Shown in pieces: positions 12,131 through 24,118 of a stretch of 64,000 nt of DNA (positions are counted from its first letter, which is position 1; each line of letters starts with the position of its first letter). Below the pieces are notes generated by a model, which saw only the letters and a list, made by a program, of their open reading frames with translations, was not told the origin of the DNA and did not search any database. The position numbers and the translations under genes are program-made. Source of the stretch: Escallonia rubra. Its lineage: Eukaryota > Streptophyta > Magnoliopsida > Escalloniales > Escalloniaceae. Location: positions 30,376-94,375 of the forward strand of contig JAVXUO010002759.1 in NCBI GenBank assembly GCA_033065855.1, given 5' to 3'.

Positions 12131-13863
12131 AGAAGGTACTTTCTGAATCTCTCTCTCAGTTATATGTTTCCTCACATGTGATGGTTGCTCATTCCCAACC
12201 TGTGTGGTTTGTGGATGGTGCAACAAAACATGTAGCATGTGATCGAGAGGAGTTCGTAGATTATCACCGAATTCCAGTGGGAAGCAAACATATCTTCATG
12301 GGAAACAATAGCTCCGTGGAGGTGCTAGGGGTTGGTTCTTACCAGCTCAAGTTGCGCACATGACAGACATTGATTCTTGAGGATGTGCGATATGCACCCA
12401 CTGTTCGGCTTAATCTACTTTCAGTTACTGCTTTATTAGACAATGGCTTTTCCTTTATTTTTAGGGGTAATAAGTTGGACATCTTTTTGGATGATGTTTT
12501 GTTCGGACATGGTTTTCGCATGGATAGTTTTTTCAATTGGATTTAATTGATTCTCAGTCCTCTTATTCTTATGTTGTGAATGATAATATTATGAATGATT
12601 CTACCACATGGCATGCAAGACTGGGCCACATAGGCCAAGATAGAATGACTCGTTTGGCTAGAAAAGGCTTTTTAGGCCCACTCGCAAAAGTCAATCTACA
12701 AACTTTTTAGGCTTATTTGGCAAGTAAAACATGCAGGAAGCCTTTTGGAAAGGCTGTGAGAGCAACTCAACCACTTGAGCTAGTTCACTCTGACATATGT
12801 GGACCTGTGAGTGTAAAGGCACGCCATGGCGCCTCTTATTTCCTTATAATGATAGACGATTATACGCGATATGGTTATGTGTATCTGATATCTCACCGCT
12901 ATGAAGCTTTGGACTGTTTCAAACGCTTTGTAGCAGAGGTTGAGAATCAGAAAGAGAAGAATTTAAAAACTCTTCGCACTAACTGGGGACACGAATATTT
13001 GTCAGATCACTTTAAGAAGTTTTGTGAGGAAAAAGGGATACGTAGGCAACTTACTATTCCTAATACTCCACAAAAAAATGGTGTTGCGGAAAGAAGGAAT
13101 AGAACATTGTTAAACATGGTTAGGTCTATGATGACGCAAGCAAACCTTCAAATGTCTTTTTGGGGGGATGCTTTTTTTTATTGCAGCCTATATACTTAAT
13201 TGTATGCCTTCACAGTCAGTCAAATCCACCCCTTATGAGCTTTGTAATGGCCAAAAGCCAAATTTGGAAAACTTGCGCCCATGGGGCTCAGCAAGTTATG
13301 TTCACAGTACTTCTCATAAGTATGGGAAACTAGGGCCTAGAGAAAAAAAGAGTATCTTTCTAAGGTATTCTGAAAACTCTAAAGGCTATGTGATGTATGG
13401 TGAACATCCAAACGGTGGAAGGACTGAAATAGAGTCTCGTGATGTTGATTTCATAGAGAGTGATTTTCCTAGCATTGGAAACGCGAGTAAGATTCTTGAC
13501 CTCTATGAGTTAGAGGAGGTTGAAGCCACTTTACCATCTCCAAACGAAGGTGGGGAATTAGTTCCTCATCCGGTTGGCGCTGAAGATAGTATAAATGACC
13601 CTCAACCTAGTGGGAGTATCCCAGACAGTAGGAGTATCCCAGTCAGTGGGAGCACACCACAAGGACCATTTGGTCAACAAGATTCTCAACTGCGTAGAGG
13701 TGCACGAGGAAGAGTTCCACGTCGTCGTTTTGAGATTGACAGAGAAATTCTTTTGCGCACTCCAAATGATGAAGATGAGCCTACTTCTGTGGAAGAAGCC
13801 TTATCTTCGTCTGCTAGTAATGAGTGGATGTCTGCAATGAAGGATGAGTTGAGCTCAATGTAA
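12131..13863 (+). pseudogene. protease and integrase of element A (broken)
   Basis: The aspartic protease core is present as WFVDGATKHVAC (about 12208-12243), where the usual D-S-G-A has lost the Ser. The frame stops at TGA 12361-12363 and resumes out of phase. Integrase begins with a TWHARLGH zinc-binding block near 12605 and includes a TAG near 12708. The core has HSDICGP with the first catalytic Asp, then TNWGHEYLS where the second catalytic Asp is replaced by Asn, then PQKNGVAERRNRTLL with the catalytic Glu. A frameshift near 13170-13200 separates the C-terminal part, which runs to a TAA at 13861-13863. Confidence 0.85.
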
Positions 13864-15342
13864 AAGAATCAGGTCTGGGAGTTGATTGACCTTCCGCCAG
13901 GGCGCAAGACAATTGGAAACAAGTGGGTTTTAAAAGTCAAGCGCAAGGCAGATGGGTCAATTGACAAGTATAAGGCACATCTTGTGGCGAAAGGCTATAC
14001 CCAACAGCGGGGTGTGGACTATGAAGACACATTCTCCCCAGTGGTGAGGTTTGCTTCAATTCGCCTGATCCTAGCTATTGTTGCCCAGCAGGATTTAAAA
14101 CTTTTTCATATGGATGTTAAGACTGCGGTTCTCAATGGAGAACTAGACGAATAGATCTATATGGCTCAACCTGAGGGTTTTGAAGTCAAAGGACATGAGC
14201 ACAAAGTTTTCCGTCTCAAACGTTCGATATATGGTCTCAAACAATCGTCTAGGCAGTGGTACTTTAGGTTTCATCATGCCATTACCTCTATAGGTTTTGA
14301 AATGATTGAACAAGACCATTGCGTTTACGTAAAATGATCCAAGAAAAATGTTATGATCCTTTCTTTGTATGTGGATGACATTCTTTTAGCTGTGAATGAC
14401 ATGAGTTCCACTGTCGCCACTAAGCAGTGGCTGTCCTCAATTTTTGAGATGAAGGACATGAGAAAAGCTAATTATGTGCTCGGGGTTAAAATCATACGTG
14501 ATCGTTCAAAGAGACTTCTCGGTTTGTCTCAAGAGACATACATCAAGAAAGTCATTGAACGATTTCGTATGCATAACTCAAAACCCATAGAAACTACAAT
14601 GGACAAGGCGTGTACTTTAACAACAGACCAATGCCCAAAGAATGATGAGGAAATGAATCGGATGTCCAAAGTGCCTTACGCGGCTGCAGTAGGAAGTCTG
14701 ATGTACGCTATGCTGTGTACGCGTCCAGACATCTGATATGCCGTTGGAATGGTGAGTCGTTATCAGAGTAATCCTGGACCCGCTCATTGGAATGCGGTGA
14801 AGAGGATCCGTAGATACTTACGTGGAACCGTTGATCTCATCTTGGGTTATCATGGTGGAGACTTGAGACTGAGAGGATACAGCGATGTTGATTGGGGCGG
14901 TGATAGAGATGAGCGCAGATCCACTTTAGGTTATGCATTCATACTAGGAGGTGGAGCTATCTCTTGATGCAGCAAGAAACAGACTTGCATCGCCCTATCC
15001 ACGATCGAGTCGGAATATGATGCTTGTTCAGCAGCAGTCCAAGAAGCTGTTTGGTTGAGGTCATTCTTACAGGCTCTAGGGGTTAAAGCTCATGCAGATG
15101 GGGCTGTCACTGTTCATTGTAACAATACAGCTGCCCTAGATTTTGTAAAGGACCCCAAATATCATGGGAAGGCCAAACACATAGGCCTTCGTTATCACTT
15201 CATTAGAACTTTAGTTGCACAAGGAGAGGTGACCATGAAGCATATACCTACTGGCAGAATGGTGGCTGATCCTTTGACCAAGCCTATTGCTAGAGATGTT
15301 TTCCTTTCTCACATTAGGAGTATGGGACTACATAGGTTTTGA
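13864..15342 (+). pseudogene. reverse transcriptase and RNase H of element A (broken)
   Basis: The RT begins LPPGRKTIGNKWVLKVKRK and carries the palm motif FHMDVKTAVLNGEL, where the conserved Phe of DVKTAFLNG is Val. The polymerase motif LSLYVDDILL is at about 14356-14385. RNase H follows with STIESEYDACSAA and CNNTAALDFVKDPKYHGKAKHI. In-frame stops at 14152-14154, near 14337, near 14736 and near 14967 break the frame. It ends with TGA at 15340-15342. The order integrase before RT fixes the element as Copia. Confidence 0.88.
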
Positions 15343-15866
15343 CATGTTTCTGGCATCTTATGTACTTGACATTTATTATATTAAATTTTTGTTCCTTGAT
15401 TTGAGTTTATTTTGGAATGAATGGATAATCTTTGTGATTACATATGCATCCTTATTGAGAGTGTCACCAGGCTCGAATTGACCCACTCACATGGGTAATT
15501 CACCTTGGTGCTAAGATAGCGAGCAAGATGAGACATAATTGTCTTAGGCGCCAAGTGAGCGAATAAGATGATACGGTTTATCAAGCAAACATGTCACCTT
15601 AGTTGGAGCTAAGATGAGTCCTAAAAAATGTAGGTCGATCATAGAGTATCTCCACAACTCTATGTAGCCTGTTTATAGCCAAATGTGAGATTTCAGGCAG
15701 GCACTATGAGAGTGACTGGGCTGAAAAACTCAGGTTAGACACTTGTACAACGACTAGACTCAGATTCGTATGGCGTATTTTACATTTATGTGACACGCCC
15801 TTGCGGGTTACGCCATAGCATGCAAATCATACTGCATGTGCTAAATGCAGACTGACAGTGGGAGTG

Positions 15867-16217
15867 ATGAATGAATCCATGCTTCGTCACTGTGTGAGCC
15901 ACTTGGATCGAAATACTTTTGATCCTATGTGGTACCCTTCTCACCTTAGACTATGTCATAAAGAGGATACTCAATGTCGGTACTTTAACATGTACCCTTG
16001 GATCATGGATGATGCGGTCCCGCGAGGCATGTCTAGGAAAGCGGTTGGGTCTAATTGGAATGACATGAGGGCTTTGGGAAGAAAGTTCAATATTACACCA
16101 CGTTGTGTGATTCATAGCCCGGGCGACTTTGTCGATTTTCGTTTCGATATGAGTCATGAATACATAACATATGAGAGGTTTAACACTGCTCATTATGAGG
16201 GATTTGAGAGTGTTTAA
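15867..16217 (+). CDS. small 3' reading frame of element A, function unknown
   Basis: A 116-codon frame from ATG 15867 to TAA lies between RNase H and the 3' LTR, where Copia elements usually have only non-coding sequence. Recognisable blocks include MLRHCVSHLDRNTFDPMW, GSNWNDMRALGRKFNI and SPGDFVDFRFDMSHEY. The same sequence occurs in element B on the minus strand (about 31965-32270), where a 1-nt insertion shifts the frame near its end. I recognise no domain. It may be a conserved part of the 3' untranslated region that is open by chance. Confidence 0.3.
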   Translation: MNESMLRHCVSHLDRNTFDPMWYPSHLRLCHKEDTQCRYFNMYPWIMDDAVPRGMSRKAVGSNWNDMRALGRKFNITPRCVIHSPGDFVDFRFDMSHEYITYERFNTAHYEGFESV

Positions 16218-16404
16218 TCTGGTGTAGTTGAACTATCTGGGGTACATACGAGATTTATTGGAATGATGTATTGTGTTAGTTTGGTGATAACTTAATACAA
16301 TACTCCTCAACTGGACATCCTTTCTCGTAGTTCGCACGTTCCATTTCCTGTATGAGGAGATGAGTGGACGAAAGATAAAGAGGGACTGTACGATTTATTT
16401 TCCC

Positions 16405-16425
16405 TGTGTGTGGGCGAGTGGGAGC
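16405..16425 (+). other. polypurine-type tract of element A
   Basis: The G-rich segment GTGGGCGAGTGGGAGC ends exactly at the TG of the 3' LTR, the position of the plus-strand primer. Element B has the same tract in reverse orientation at 31748-31770. Confidence 0.7.
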
Positions 16426-16884
16426 TGTTAATAAATTGGGTCAGTGGACCCATTATCCGCCCACTAATAGATAATGTGTATTTGTTAGTCTGGATAATTA
16501 CAGTTAATTAGAGGATATTTATCTCCTAAGTGTTTGAGATAAATACAATATTTATCTCCTAAGAGTTTGAGGTAAAGTCAGTCTCTAATTGTATCTCTAT
16601 ATAAAGGCTAGAGATAATCCCAATAAATCACAACTCATAGCAATAAGTCACAGACAATAAGTCCCTCTCTCTGTTGCACTCTCTCTAGAGCATCACCGAG
16701 CTCTAGGATTTGGTTCGTGGACGTAGAACTCGACTCTAGTAGCCGTTTTCGTACCTACGATAAAGATCAAGCGTGTTGGAGGCTCGTAACAACAAGGATT
16801 CTACGTCGGAATTTTCAGAGACTTCGTACGGTATGTTTCCGAACCCATTACGTTATGTGGTAAGCGCATTTAATCGTTTCAACA
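16426..16884 (+). repeat. 3' LTR of element A
   Basis: 459 bp, begins TGTTAATAAATTGGG and ends TCGTTTCAACA, followed by the target duplication CATAA. It has the same length as the 5' LTR and differs from it only by substitutions. The TATA box is at 16597-16603. Confidence 0.95.
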
Positions 16885-16889
16885 CATAA

Positions 16890-18500
16890 GTTGCAAACTC
16901 TATTCACGTGTCGGAAAATAAAAATGGGGAAAGACACCTCGTTGAGTATCAGAAAGAAATGACGTTACTGGAAAACAACCATCACCAGAAAACAACCAAA
17001 ATCTAACAACAATTCGTTTTTAACATTGGAATTTAGATCTAAAATAAGAAGACAGCGGTAGTGAAATTTCAAGTGTAAAGGCTGTCACTGGGATACGACC
17101 GAAATCGGACGATAGAAAATGGCAACTCGTAGTGATCAGATCTAAAAATAGAAATGGCAACCAAAGATATGAAGTGGAAAGGCCGTCGTCGAAAAATGGC
17201 AAGAAAACGACGGTGGAAACAGAGACTCAATATGAACACCAGACCCTAGATCTACTCAAATAAACAACCATCATAAAATTTGAGTGAATAGGCCGTCGAC
17301 AAAAAAAAGGCAAAAATCCGACAAGAAAACCGATGCCGGACTCGCAACTTCAACAGAAGGTTAATCTTTGACCGGTAGGTTAGCATCCCGCCAATTTTGA
17401 ATATTCGGCATAACTAAAATTCCAACCAAAAACTTAAAATCCGGGCATGGTTGAAAATCCTACCAAAAATTCTTGTGCAAAATTACTTGATGGGATAGAT
17501 CAAATACGGTTAAGGAGAGGCATTAGAGAAAGCTTATTACATCCAAAAGGGAGAAAGAAAAGAAGGGAATAGATAGGGGAGGGAGAGAGCTTCGAGAAAC
17601 CCACCCCCTCCCTCGCCCAGGAGCATTGTGGCTGTCGTTTTGTTTGGAGAGAAGGCAAATGATTTTGTTCAGAGGGAAAAATTGTTGTAGAGGAAGCACT
17701 TTGATTCTCCTTTCTTGTCTATGACAAATGACTAGTTTCTTATACTTCTTTACCAATATATTCAAATAAAAAAAAACTTGATTTGAGATTACAATTTCGG
17801 GGTCTAAAATTGTGATCCCAAATCATGTAGTCGAATAAAAAAGTCAAAATTTTCATACATGAAAAACATGTTATAAAACCATATTTTCACAGAATGAAAT
17901 TGTGGTATGATAACACTACAACGCGTTGATAAATCTAAATACTACACATAAGACCCACTTCATTACTCTGATGTAGTAGGTTTCATAATATAAGACATCT
18001 TTCAGCTAGGATATTTAATGGACGGCTGACTTTCACAAATACTGGGCTTGTAGTGTCAGTATCATTCCAACCGGCCATAGTTATGAATGTCGTACTCGTA
18101 CCCCCAATTCAGTACGTATCACTTTTGCCTTCTACGAATACAGTATGATTTTACATTTTGCACTAGTCAAAATATTACTCCGTACCATTTGTACATGCTG
18201 GTACAGATGATATCGGTCGAGAATTACATAATGGCCGATATATTGTATCTTGTACTGGTTTCTTAGAAAATGTAAAAGTTACAAATTTTGTTGAAAATTT
18301 TAGTAAATTGATCATGTAAAGACTAAATAGAAAATCATGCTATGTTCCATTATATCGGTTAAAATTTCTATAGCCTTTTATTCACTATATTCATTACAAT
18401 TTGCAAATTTTTTTTTGATAAGTTTTCAATCTTCATTGCAGTTTTCAGTTTACTTTTGATTTACTTCATAATTGAATGCTTTCATCACCTAATTTCATTT
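16890..18500. other. intergenic, no gene seen; one short foldback
   Basis: AT-rich and stop-dense in all frames. A 19-bp imperfect inverted repeat (arms 17779-17797 and 17807-17825, two mismatches, 9-base loop) is the only clear structure. Confidence 0.4.
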
Positions 18501-18517
18501 ATATGATGTACAACTTT

Positions 18518-18539
18518 ACACACACACACACACACACAG
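18518..18539. repeat. (CA)n microsatellite
   Basis: Ten or so CA units, followed by GAGAG and short AGC/AAC repeats up to 18565. Confidence 0.85.
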
Positions 18540-18587
18540 AGAGCAGCAGCAACAACAACAACAACTTATTCTTAAACTGAAAGACAT

Positions 18588-18937
18588 TGGCTTATTCTTT
18601 TATAAGAATTTGCTAATGAGATAAATAGGGTAATTCTAGAGGAGCTAATTCAATTAAATAAGCTATTTGTTCTTAATCACAGTGTATGTGAACAAACAGC
18701 TTATTCGGAACCAAACAATTTAGTTGAACAAGGAGATAATCCTAGTTGTATGAGTACTTTAATGGCTTATTCTTTTATAAGAATTTGCTAATGAGATAAG
18801 TAGGGTAATTCTAGAGGAGCTAATTCAATTAAATAAGCTATTTGTTCTTAATCACAGTGTATGTGAACAAACATCTTATTCTGAACCAAACATCTTAGTT
18901 CAACAAGGAGATAATCCTAGTTGTATGAGTACTTTAA
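18588..18937. repeat. 175-bp tandem duplication
   Basis: Two head-to-tail copies, 18588-18762 and 18763-18937, each begin TGGCTTATTCTTTTATAAG and end GAGTACTTTAA. They differ at only a handful of positions and have equal length, so the duplication is recent. No coding content is seen. Confidence 0.9.
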
Positions 18938-18994
18938 AGGAGCTGTAACAAAGAAAATATATGTTTATATTCGTAGTTTTCTAAAGAATGAGAA

Positions 18995-18997
<3 letters not shown>

Positions 18998-19059
<62 letters not shown>
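18998..19059. repeat. (AT)n microsatellite
   Basis: About 60 bp of uninterrupted TA dinucleotides. It shortly follows the 175-bp duplication. Confidence 0.95.
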
Positions 19060-19060
<1 letters not shown>

Positions 19061-20345
19061 CTGATGAAAAAACCGAGGCGGTAGTGGTACATAGGATTTC
19101 ACAGCAAAGATGGTACACATTCCAGCACAATAGTTATAACTATGGTATACACACTTTCTTTTAAATCCTTCTTTTTTGAGGTTATGTTATAAAAACCGAT
19201 CACATAAAAATCGAGGTTATGTTCTATACAAACCAGGTTCCGCCTTCATTCGCTTATTTTTGGTATTGTTACTTCTTGACAAATGATTGGTGATGAGGAC
19301 ACCTTACAAGTGGTAACTCTTCATTTTTTTGTGTATGCTATGCAAATTTATATATAGGTTTTCAAAGGTGTTTGGTTGATGAGATCCAAATTATTTTAGA
19401 CGAGGAAAGATCACTCATCTATTGATATGAAGGCTACTTACCTTTCCATTAGGGCTGACGCGTATCCATTTAGGTGCTCTGGAATCTTCTTCGTTTTGGT
19501 TTTCGGTCTTTATTACTTTTTAACCTTCTTTATTACTTTTTAACCTTTCGATTGTTAGCATTTTCACTATGGCATGTAAAGTCCATTGGATCTTATTAGT
19601 TCTCCACAAGAAGGTGTAACTATCTTAACCAAATGTCCTATGTGTTTTACACTAATGACATTCTAATCCAAAAATTAAATCAAAACAAATTGGTCATATT
19701 ATCCATGTAGATCCATATAAATGTAGCAGACATAATGAAAATCAACTTCAGGTCGATTATGTTTCTAGAGGTAGATGATGCCATGGATCTATCTTTTTAA
19801 AGTAGCTTCTTTGAACATGTACCTACATGAAAACTATGACATCTATAAATGTGAAAGATAGATGAGAATTTTTTGTGGTTGTCGCAACCAAAACATAAGC
19901 AAGACATGTCATTCTGCAATGAATTGCGAGTCCTGAAAAGAAGCTAAATGAAAAAAGGCCTTAACATGTGTTGTGTAGTGGTCTAAGGCTTTAGAAGTTT
20001 GCGAAACAATTGAAAGAGATCATCAACCTAACTCTAGCTGCTAATGTTGGAGAACCAAAGCAACAACTAAGGCTCCGCAAACCACCACCAAAGAAAAAAA
20101 TCAAAATAAAAACTGGGCAATCAAACACCCAAAAGAAAAACTCAAAATAAAAATTAGGTAATCAAACACCCATTTATTTTTGTAAAATAAAAAAAAATTA
20201 ACTGGTTTTGGTTTTTATTTCTTTGGAAACAGAAAATCAAAATTGGAAGTGTTACCAAACGCTATCTAAGACTTAACGAGATAATTGACATTAGACAGCA
20301 TGTGCAAGCCTCCTAATCATGGTGAAAGGAGGGAGGTAGTGAATG
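19060..20345. other. intergenic, degraded foldback relative, no gene seen
   Basis: No supported gene. The segment 20060-20275 repeats the words of the foldback at 1150-2117 (CCACCACCAAAG, CTCAAAATAAAAA, GGTAATCAAACACCCATTT). It is a decayed copy of the same MITE-like family. Confidence 0.4.
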
Positions 20346-20350
20346 ATGAA

Positions 20351-20630
20351 TGTTAAAATGTTTAGACATCTACCACGTAACACGTAGTAAGTTCGAAAAC
20401 ATACCGTTCAAATTATCCCTAAAATTCTGATGAAGGATCCTTGTTCTTACAAGCCTCTAACATGCTTGAATACTTATTGCAAGTAGGGAAAACGGCTACT
20501 AGAGTCAAGTTCCTCATTCACGAACCAAATCCTAAAGCTTGGTGATGCTCTACAGTGAGTGCAACAGGGGGAGGGATTTTTTGTTTGTAGGAGAAGACTT
20601 GTGACTTCTTAACTTATTCTTGTAGGTCCC
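20351..20630 (-). repeat. 3' LTR of element B, first fragment
   Basis: Begins TGTTAAAATGTTTAGACATC, matching the start of the other LTR. It breaks off after CTTAACTTATTCT, where element C is inserted. Confidence 0.9.
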
Positions 20631-21894
20631 TTAACACACCTAGAAGGGGGGGGGGGGGGTGAATAGGTGTTTACAACTTTGAGCAGAAATTTAAAAACTA
20701 AATTTACAAAGTAATGACAGGAACAGTAAATATAAATCAACACAGAGATTTATACTGGTTTGGCCCCACCAGCCTACGTCCAGTCCTCGAGCACTTCACA
20801 CAAGGGAGACCTACTCGAACCTTTCACTGACCAGCTAGCTTAGGGTGCTAACTCAAACCACAGTACATATTTTGAAACCTTTCAAGGTTTCCAACGATTA
20901 CAAGTGAAAATAAGATTCACAATTGAGATACAATAGAACACTCCTTTATATGAGTAGATATTACAATGAATACAACAAGGCTAAGCTTTCTTAGGTGGGA
21001 AGATCTGTAATCTTTCAAGAACTAAACCAAGAAGCTTGTTGTTCAAATTCTCAAAGTATGAACTCACTCAAGGAAGAATAGATGAAAATGTCAAATAAGT
21101 TTAGAGTATTTTGAGAAGTGAGAGAAAGATTTTTCAGAGATTAGCCAAGTTTGCAATAAATGCTCTTAAAGTCCCTTTTTATACTGGAAGAGAAAAATGA
21201 CCGTTAAAAAGGGATGACACGAGATTTGATTTGAATGAAAAATATCTATGAAGAATTCGGTCGAATGAAAACTTTGGCTTTGATCGAAAACTTTTGGTTT
21301 CGACCGAAATTTTTGGCTTCGACTGAAAACTCTGTGAAAACTAGAATGAAAGACACTGAAGGATTAATTCGAATGAAAAGTCACTTTGCTTCGAATGAAA
21401 AATATTTTCGCTTCGAATGAAAACTTGAATAAAAGAGACTGAAGGATTACTTCGAATGAAAGTCACTTTGCTTCGAATGAAAAGTCTTTTTGCTTCGAAT
21501 GAAAAATCTTTTTGCTTCGAATGAAAACTTGAATAAAAGAGACTGAATGATTACTTCGAATGAAAATCACTTTGCTTCGAATGAATTTTTTTTTTGGTTC
21601 GAATGAAAAATCTTTTCGCTTTGAATGAAAACTCTTTTTGGTTTGTTCTTTACTTGATTTTTCTGGAGATCTTTAAGAAAGAATTAGATACAAACAATAA
21701 TTACACAAAGATAAAGTATACGTTAAGTCCATATCCAAATCTTCGTTCAGGTCAACATCCAAGTCCAAGTCCAATCTAAGAAATATTTCACGTCTATGTT
21801 TGACTATGATTGAACCTGAAATTTAGCTTAATAACAGTTTAGATTAATATTAGGAATAATAATGTTGGAATTATCAAAATCAGTCAAGTCAACA
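20631..21894 (-). repeat. 3' LTR of element C
   Basis: Starts TGTAGGTCCCTTAACACACC, ends AGTCAAGTCAACA. A G homopolymer of about 14 near 20646 has expanded relative to the 5' copy. The TATA box (TTTTATA read on +, 21177-21183) is followed on + by an AACGG-type element (21198-21208) and a motif array (21229-21637). Confidence 0.93.
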
Positions 21895-21917
21895 ATCTCC
21901 CCCTTTGTGATGATGAC
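21895..21917 (-). other. polypurine tract of element C
   Basis: The minus strand reads GTCATCATCACAAAGGGGGAGATT and ends at the LTR. Element D has almost the same tract (47928-47950), a shared SIRE-lineage feature. Confidence 0.85.
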
Positions 21918-22119
21918 AACATTAATCTAACATAATATAATATACTCCCCCTGGATAAGATAATTATTCATAAACAAAATAACTATCATATGAATTGCTT
22001 TAAATATTAGCAAAAAAATTTACAGTTCAATAAATAAGAAGAGTTACACTACGAATAGTTACACTGTCTCCCCCCTTGTCAAATAAAAAAGAGGGATAGA
22101 AAAACTAAAGAAAAATAAA

Positions 22120-24013
22120 CTACGGTTTACGACGAGCACCCTGAGCCGAGGAAGAAGGATCCGTCGGTGGAGGAGCAGCAGTAGTGGGGACTTCAACAAT
22201 TTCCACGACACGGGGAGAGCGCGGCATCGAAGGATTGTAGGGAAGATAAGGGTTGAAGAACCATTTTTCACCTTCGGTGCCGGTGTGACGAGAAGGAAAG
22301 ATGTCCGGACGAGTGACCAGGAAGCCATGCGCTTGATCGAATATCTGATGCGCCAAGTACCGGTTCTACTCAGTCAGGATCCTGGTAGTGGGATAGGCTT
22401 GGCAACAGTGAGCTTGAAGGGCGGCTTCCTGTTGGCTGTGTAGGTCATGCTGCATGCGGCTCAAGTTTCCCAAAATGGGAGTGTGGTTAAGAGGAAGGGA
22501 GGTGACGTTGGAAACAAGTTCGTTTAGAAGAGTGTGAAAATCAATTTGGTTGGAGAGGAGCTGAACGGAGGATTGGTGAAGGGACTACTGAATGTAGGAG
22601 AGTTCGTTAAGAAGAACGGTGTGATTTACAGTGACAGAAGAAGCTAAGGTAGTCTGAGAGTCAAGAATAAGCTGAACTGTGGTGGAGAGACGAGAGAGCT
22701 GTTCGGAAGGGTCAGAGGTGTCGGAAGGTAAAAATTCATCAAAGTTTAAGTTGGAAAAATCGGAAAGGGAACCAAAAAGAGGATCAGAAGGGTAAGGTGG
22801 TGTGGGCAGAGGAGGTATAAAAGAGGAAGGGTCAGAGAATAGTGGAGGTGAGGAAGGGGAATGGTCAGTCGGTGGTGGTGGTGGTGCCACAGAGGGGGAA
22901 ATGTTAGATGGCGGAGGTGGATGAAAGGAAAGAGCAGGAGCAGGGAGGGACTCAGATGCGTGAGTTGACTCGAAAAGTGCGACTCGCTCAAGACAATGAG
23001 TGTGAGTGATAGGATCGGTGCGAATGGTAAAACCCACACGATGAAGGGAAGTCTTGTCAAGAATGTGTGTGCTCAGAATAGACACACATTCCGAGATGGC
23101 TGTCGGAAGGGGAACGTTTAAGGAATCAAAAACGTGAGTCAAAAGAAGACCAAATGGAAGATGAGCCAAAGGTTTCTTTTTACGGGCAGCCATTACATGA
23201 AGAATTATGCCCACAATATTTAAAGGGGCGCCCCAAATAAAATGGGTAAGAATAATGATATCTAAGTAGGTGAAAGCGGTATAAGAACCGGAGTGCACGG
23301 AAAGATTATACGAAAGAATGAGATGAAGAGTACAGTATAGGGGTGAAAGTTTACTCAGGTTAGGTTTACGGTGTCGAGTAATGGAAGAGTTGTTGAGTAT
23401 GGTTTGAGTTTGGTCGAGTGGGGTGAAAAGGCCACGAGTGGACCAAGTGTTGCCGAGAAAGAAGACTGGTTTGTGAAACCAAGAATACGGGCCAGTGTTG
23501 TGTCGTCGAGGCGGATAGTGACCCCATTTACGTAGGTTGTAAGATAGGCGGAGGCAGAGGAGACAAAAGTCATGTTTGAATAAAACGTACGGATCAAGTG
23601 GGGATAAAAGACACTAGGAGGAGAGAGGAGAGATAGTAGCCCATTCTCTCAAAGAACGGAGTGACACCAAGTTGACCCATAAGGATGAGTTCACTAGGAC
23701 GACCAGGCATTACCTCTCGATCGACGAAGTTTGTATAGAAGTTGATTTGGTCTTGAGGGGTTTCAAAGAAATGTGGTATGTGGAGTATATCGATGGGTGA
23801 CCTATATGGACATGTAGGATGAGGACGGGTAGGTGGAGGAGTAGAGGAGGAAGAGGGAGTAGAAGGACGAGGAGGAGGAGCAACAGTACTCTTGGAGTAG
23901 ATGGACGAGCGGTGGATGGTTGTTGGAGGTGGAACGACTTCAGGTTCATCGTTGTCTGATGTTTCTTGCAAGACAAGGCGACGACGACTTCGAGGGCGCG
24001 TGGATGGGTCCAT
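22120..24013 (-). pseudogene. additional 3' reading frame of element C (plant transposon protein type)
   Basis: About 1.9 kb between RNase H and the 3' LTR, in the same orientation as pol. The N-terminal part is basic and Pro/Ser-rich (MDPSTRPRSRRRLVLQETSD). A globular part has TPFFERMGYYLSSL, LIRTFYSNMTFVSSASAYL and TYVNGVTIRLDDTTLARILG, then HFIWGAPLNIVGIILHVMA. This pattern (F-Y-N, Y-V-G-I-R, A-I-L-G) resembles the domain annotated in many plant elements as putative plant transposon protein (Pfam PF20167), judged from memory. A Pro/Ser-rich tail follows, ending at a stop at 22120. Frameshifts near 23620 and 23360 and stops near 22585 and 22357 break it. I see no membrane segment that would make it envelope-like. 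Confidence 0.6.
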
Positions 24014-24118
24014 CGTAGAGAATGATGAAAAGTGTACGAAAGAAAAAGTGAAAAAAGGTTTGACTGTAAAGAGTAAACTGTAGATCGTAAAAATGGTAAA
24101 CAGTAAAAAAAATGACTA

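Larger units (their letters stand above)
9187..16884 (+). mobile_element. Ty1/Copia LTR retrotransposon, element A
   Basis: A complete but decayed element of 7,698 bp. It is flanked by the 5-bp target duplication CATAA (9182-9186 and 16885-16889). Both LTRs start TG, end CA and are 459 bp long, with about 17 differences by eye (roughly 3.7 percent). A primer-binding site matching initiator-Met tRNA follows the 5' LTR, and a purine-rich tract precedes the 3' LTR. The coding order is gag, protease, integrase, reverse transcriptase, RNase H, which defines Copia. Stops and frameshifts in every domain make it non-functional. Confidence 0.95.

Noticed and set aside
17779..17825. Short foldback as a microRNA precursor
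   Set aside because: The arms are only 19 bp with a 9-base loop, no longer stem surrounds them, and nothing shows transcription.
18518..19059. CRISPR-like or origin-like repeats
   Set aside because: The repeats are simple microsatellites and one tandem duplication in a plant nuclear sequence, with no regularly spaced direct repeats.
22746..23060. Leu/Pro/His-rich minus-strand frame
   Set aside because: It is an out-of-frame shadow of the Pro/Ser-rich tail of the extra reading frame of element C.
22120..24013. Envelope gene in the SIRE-like element C
   Set aside because: The position is right for an env-like frame, but I see no signal peptide, membrane anchor or cleavage region. The residue pattern fits a plant transposon-protein domain better.
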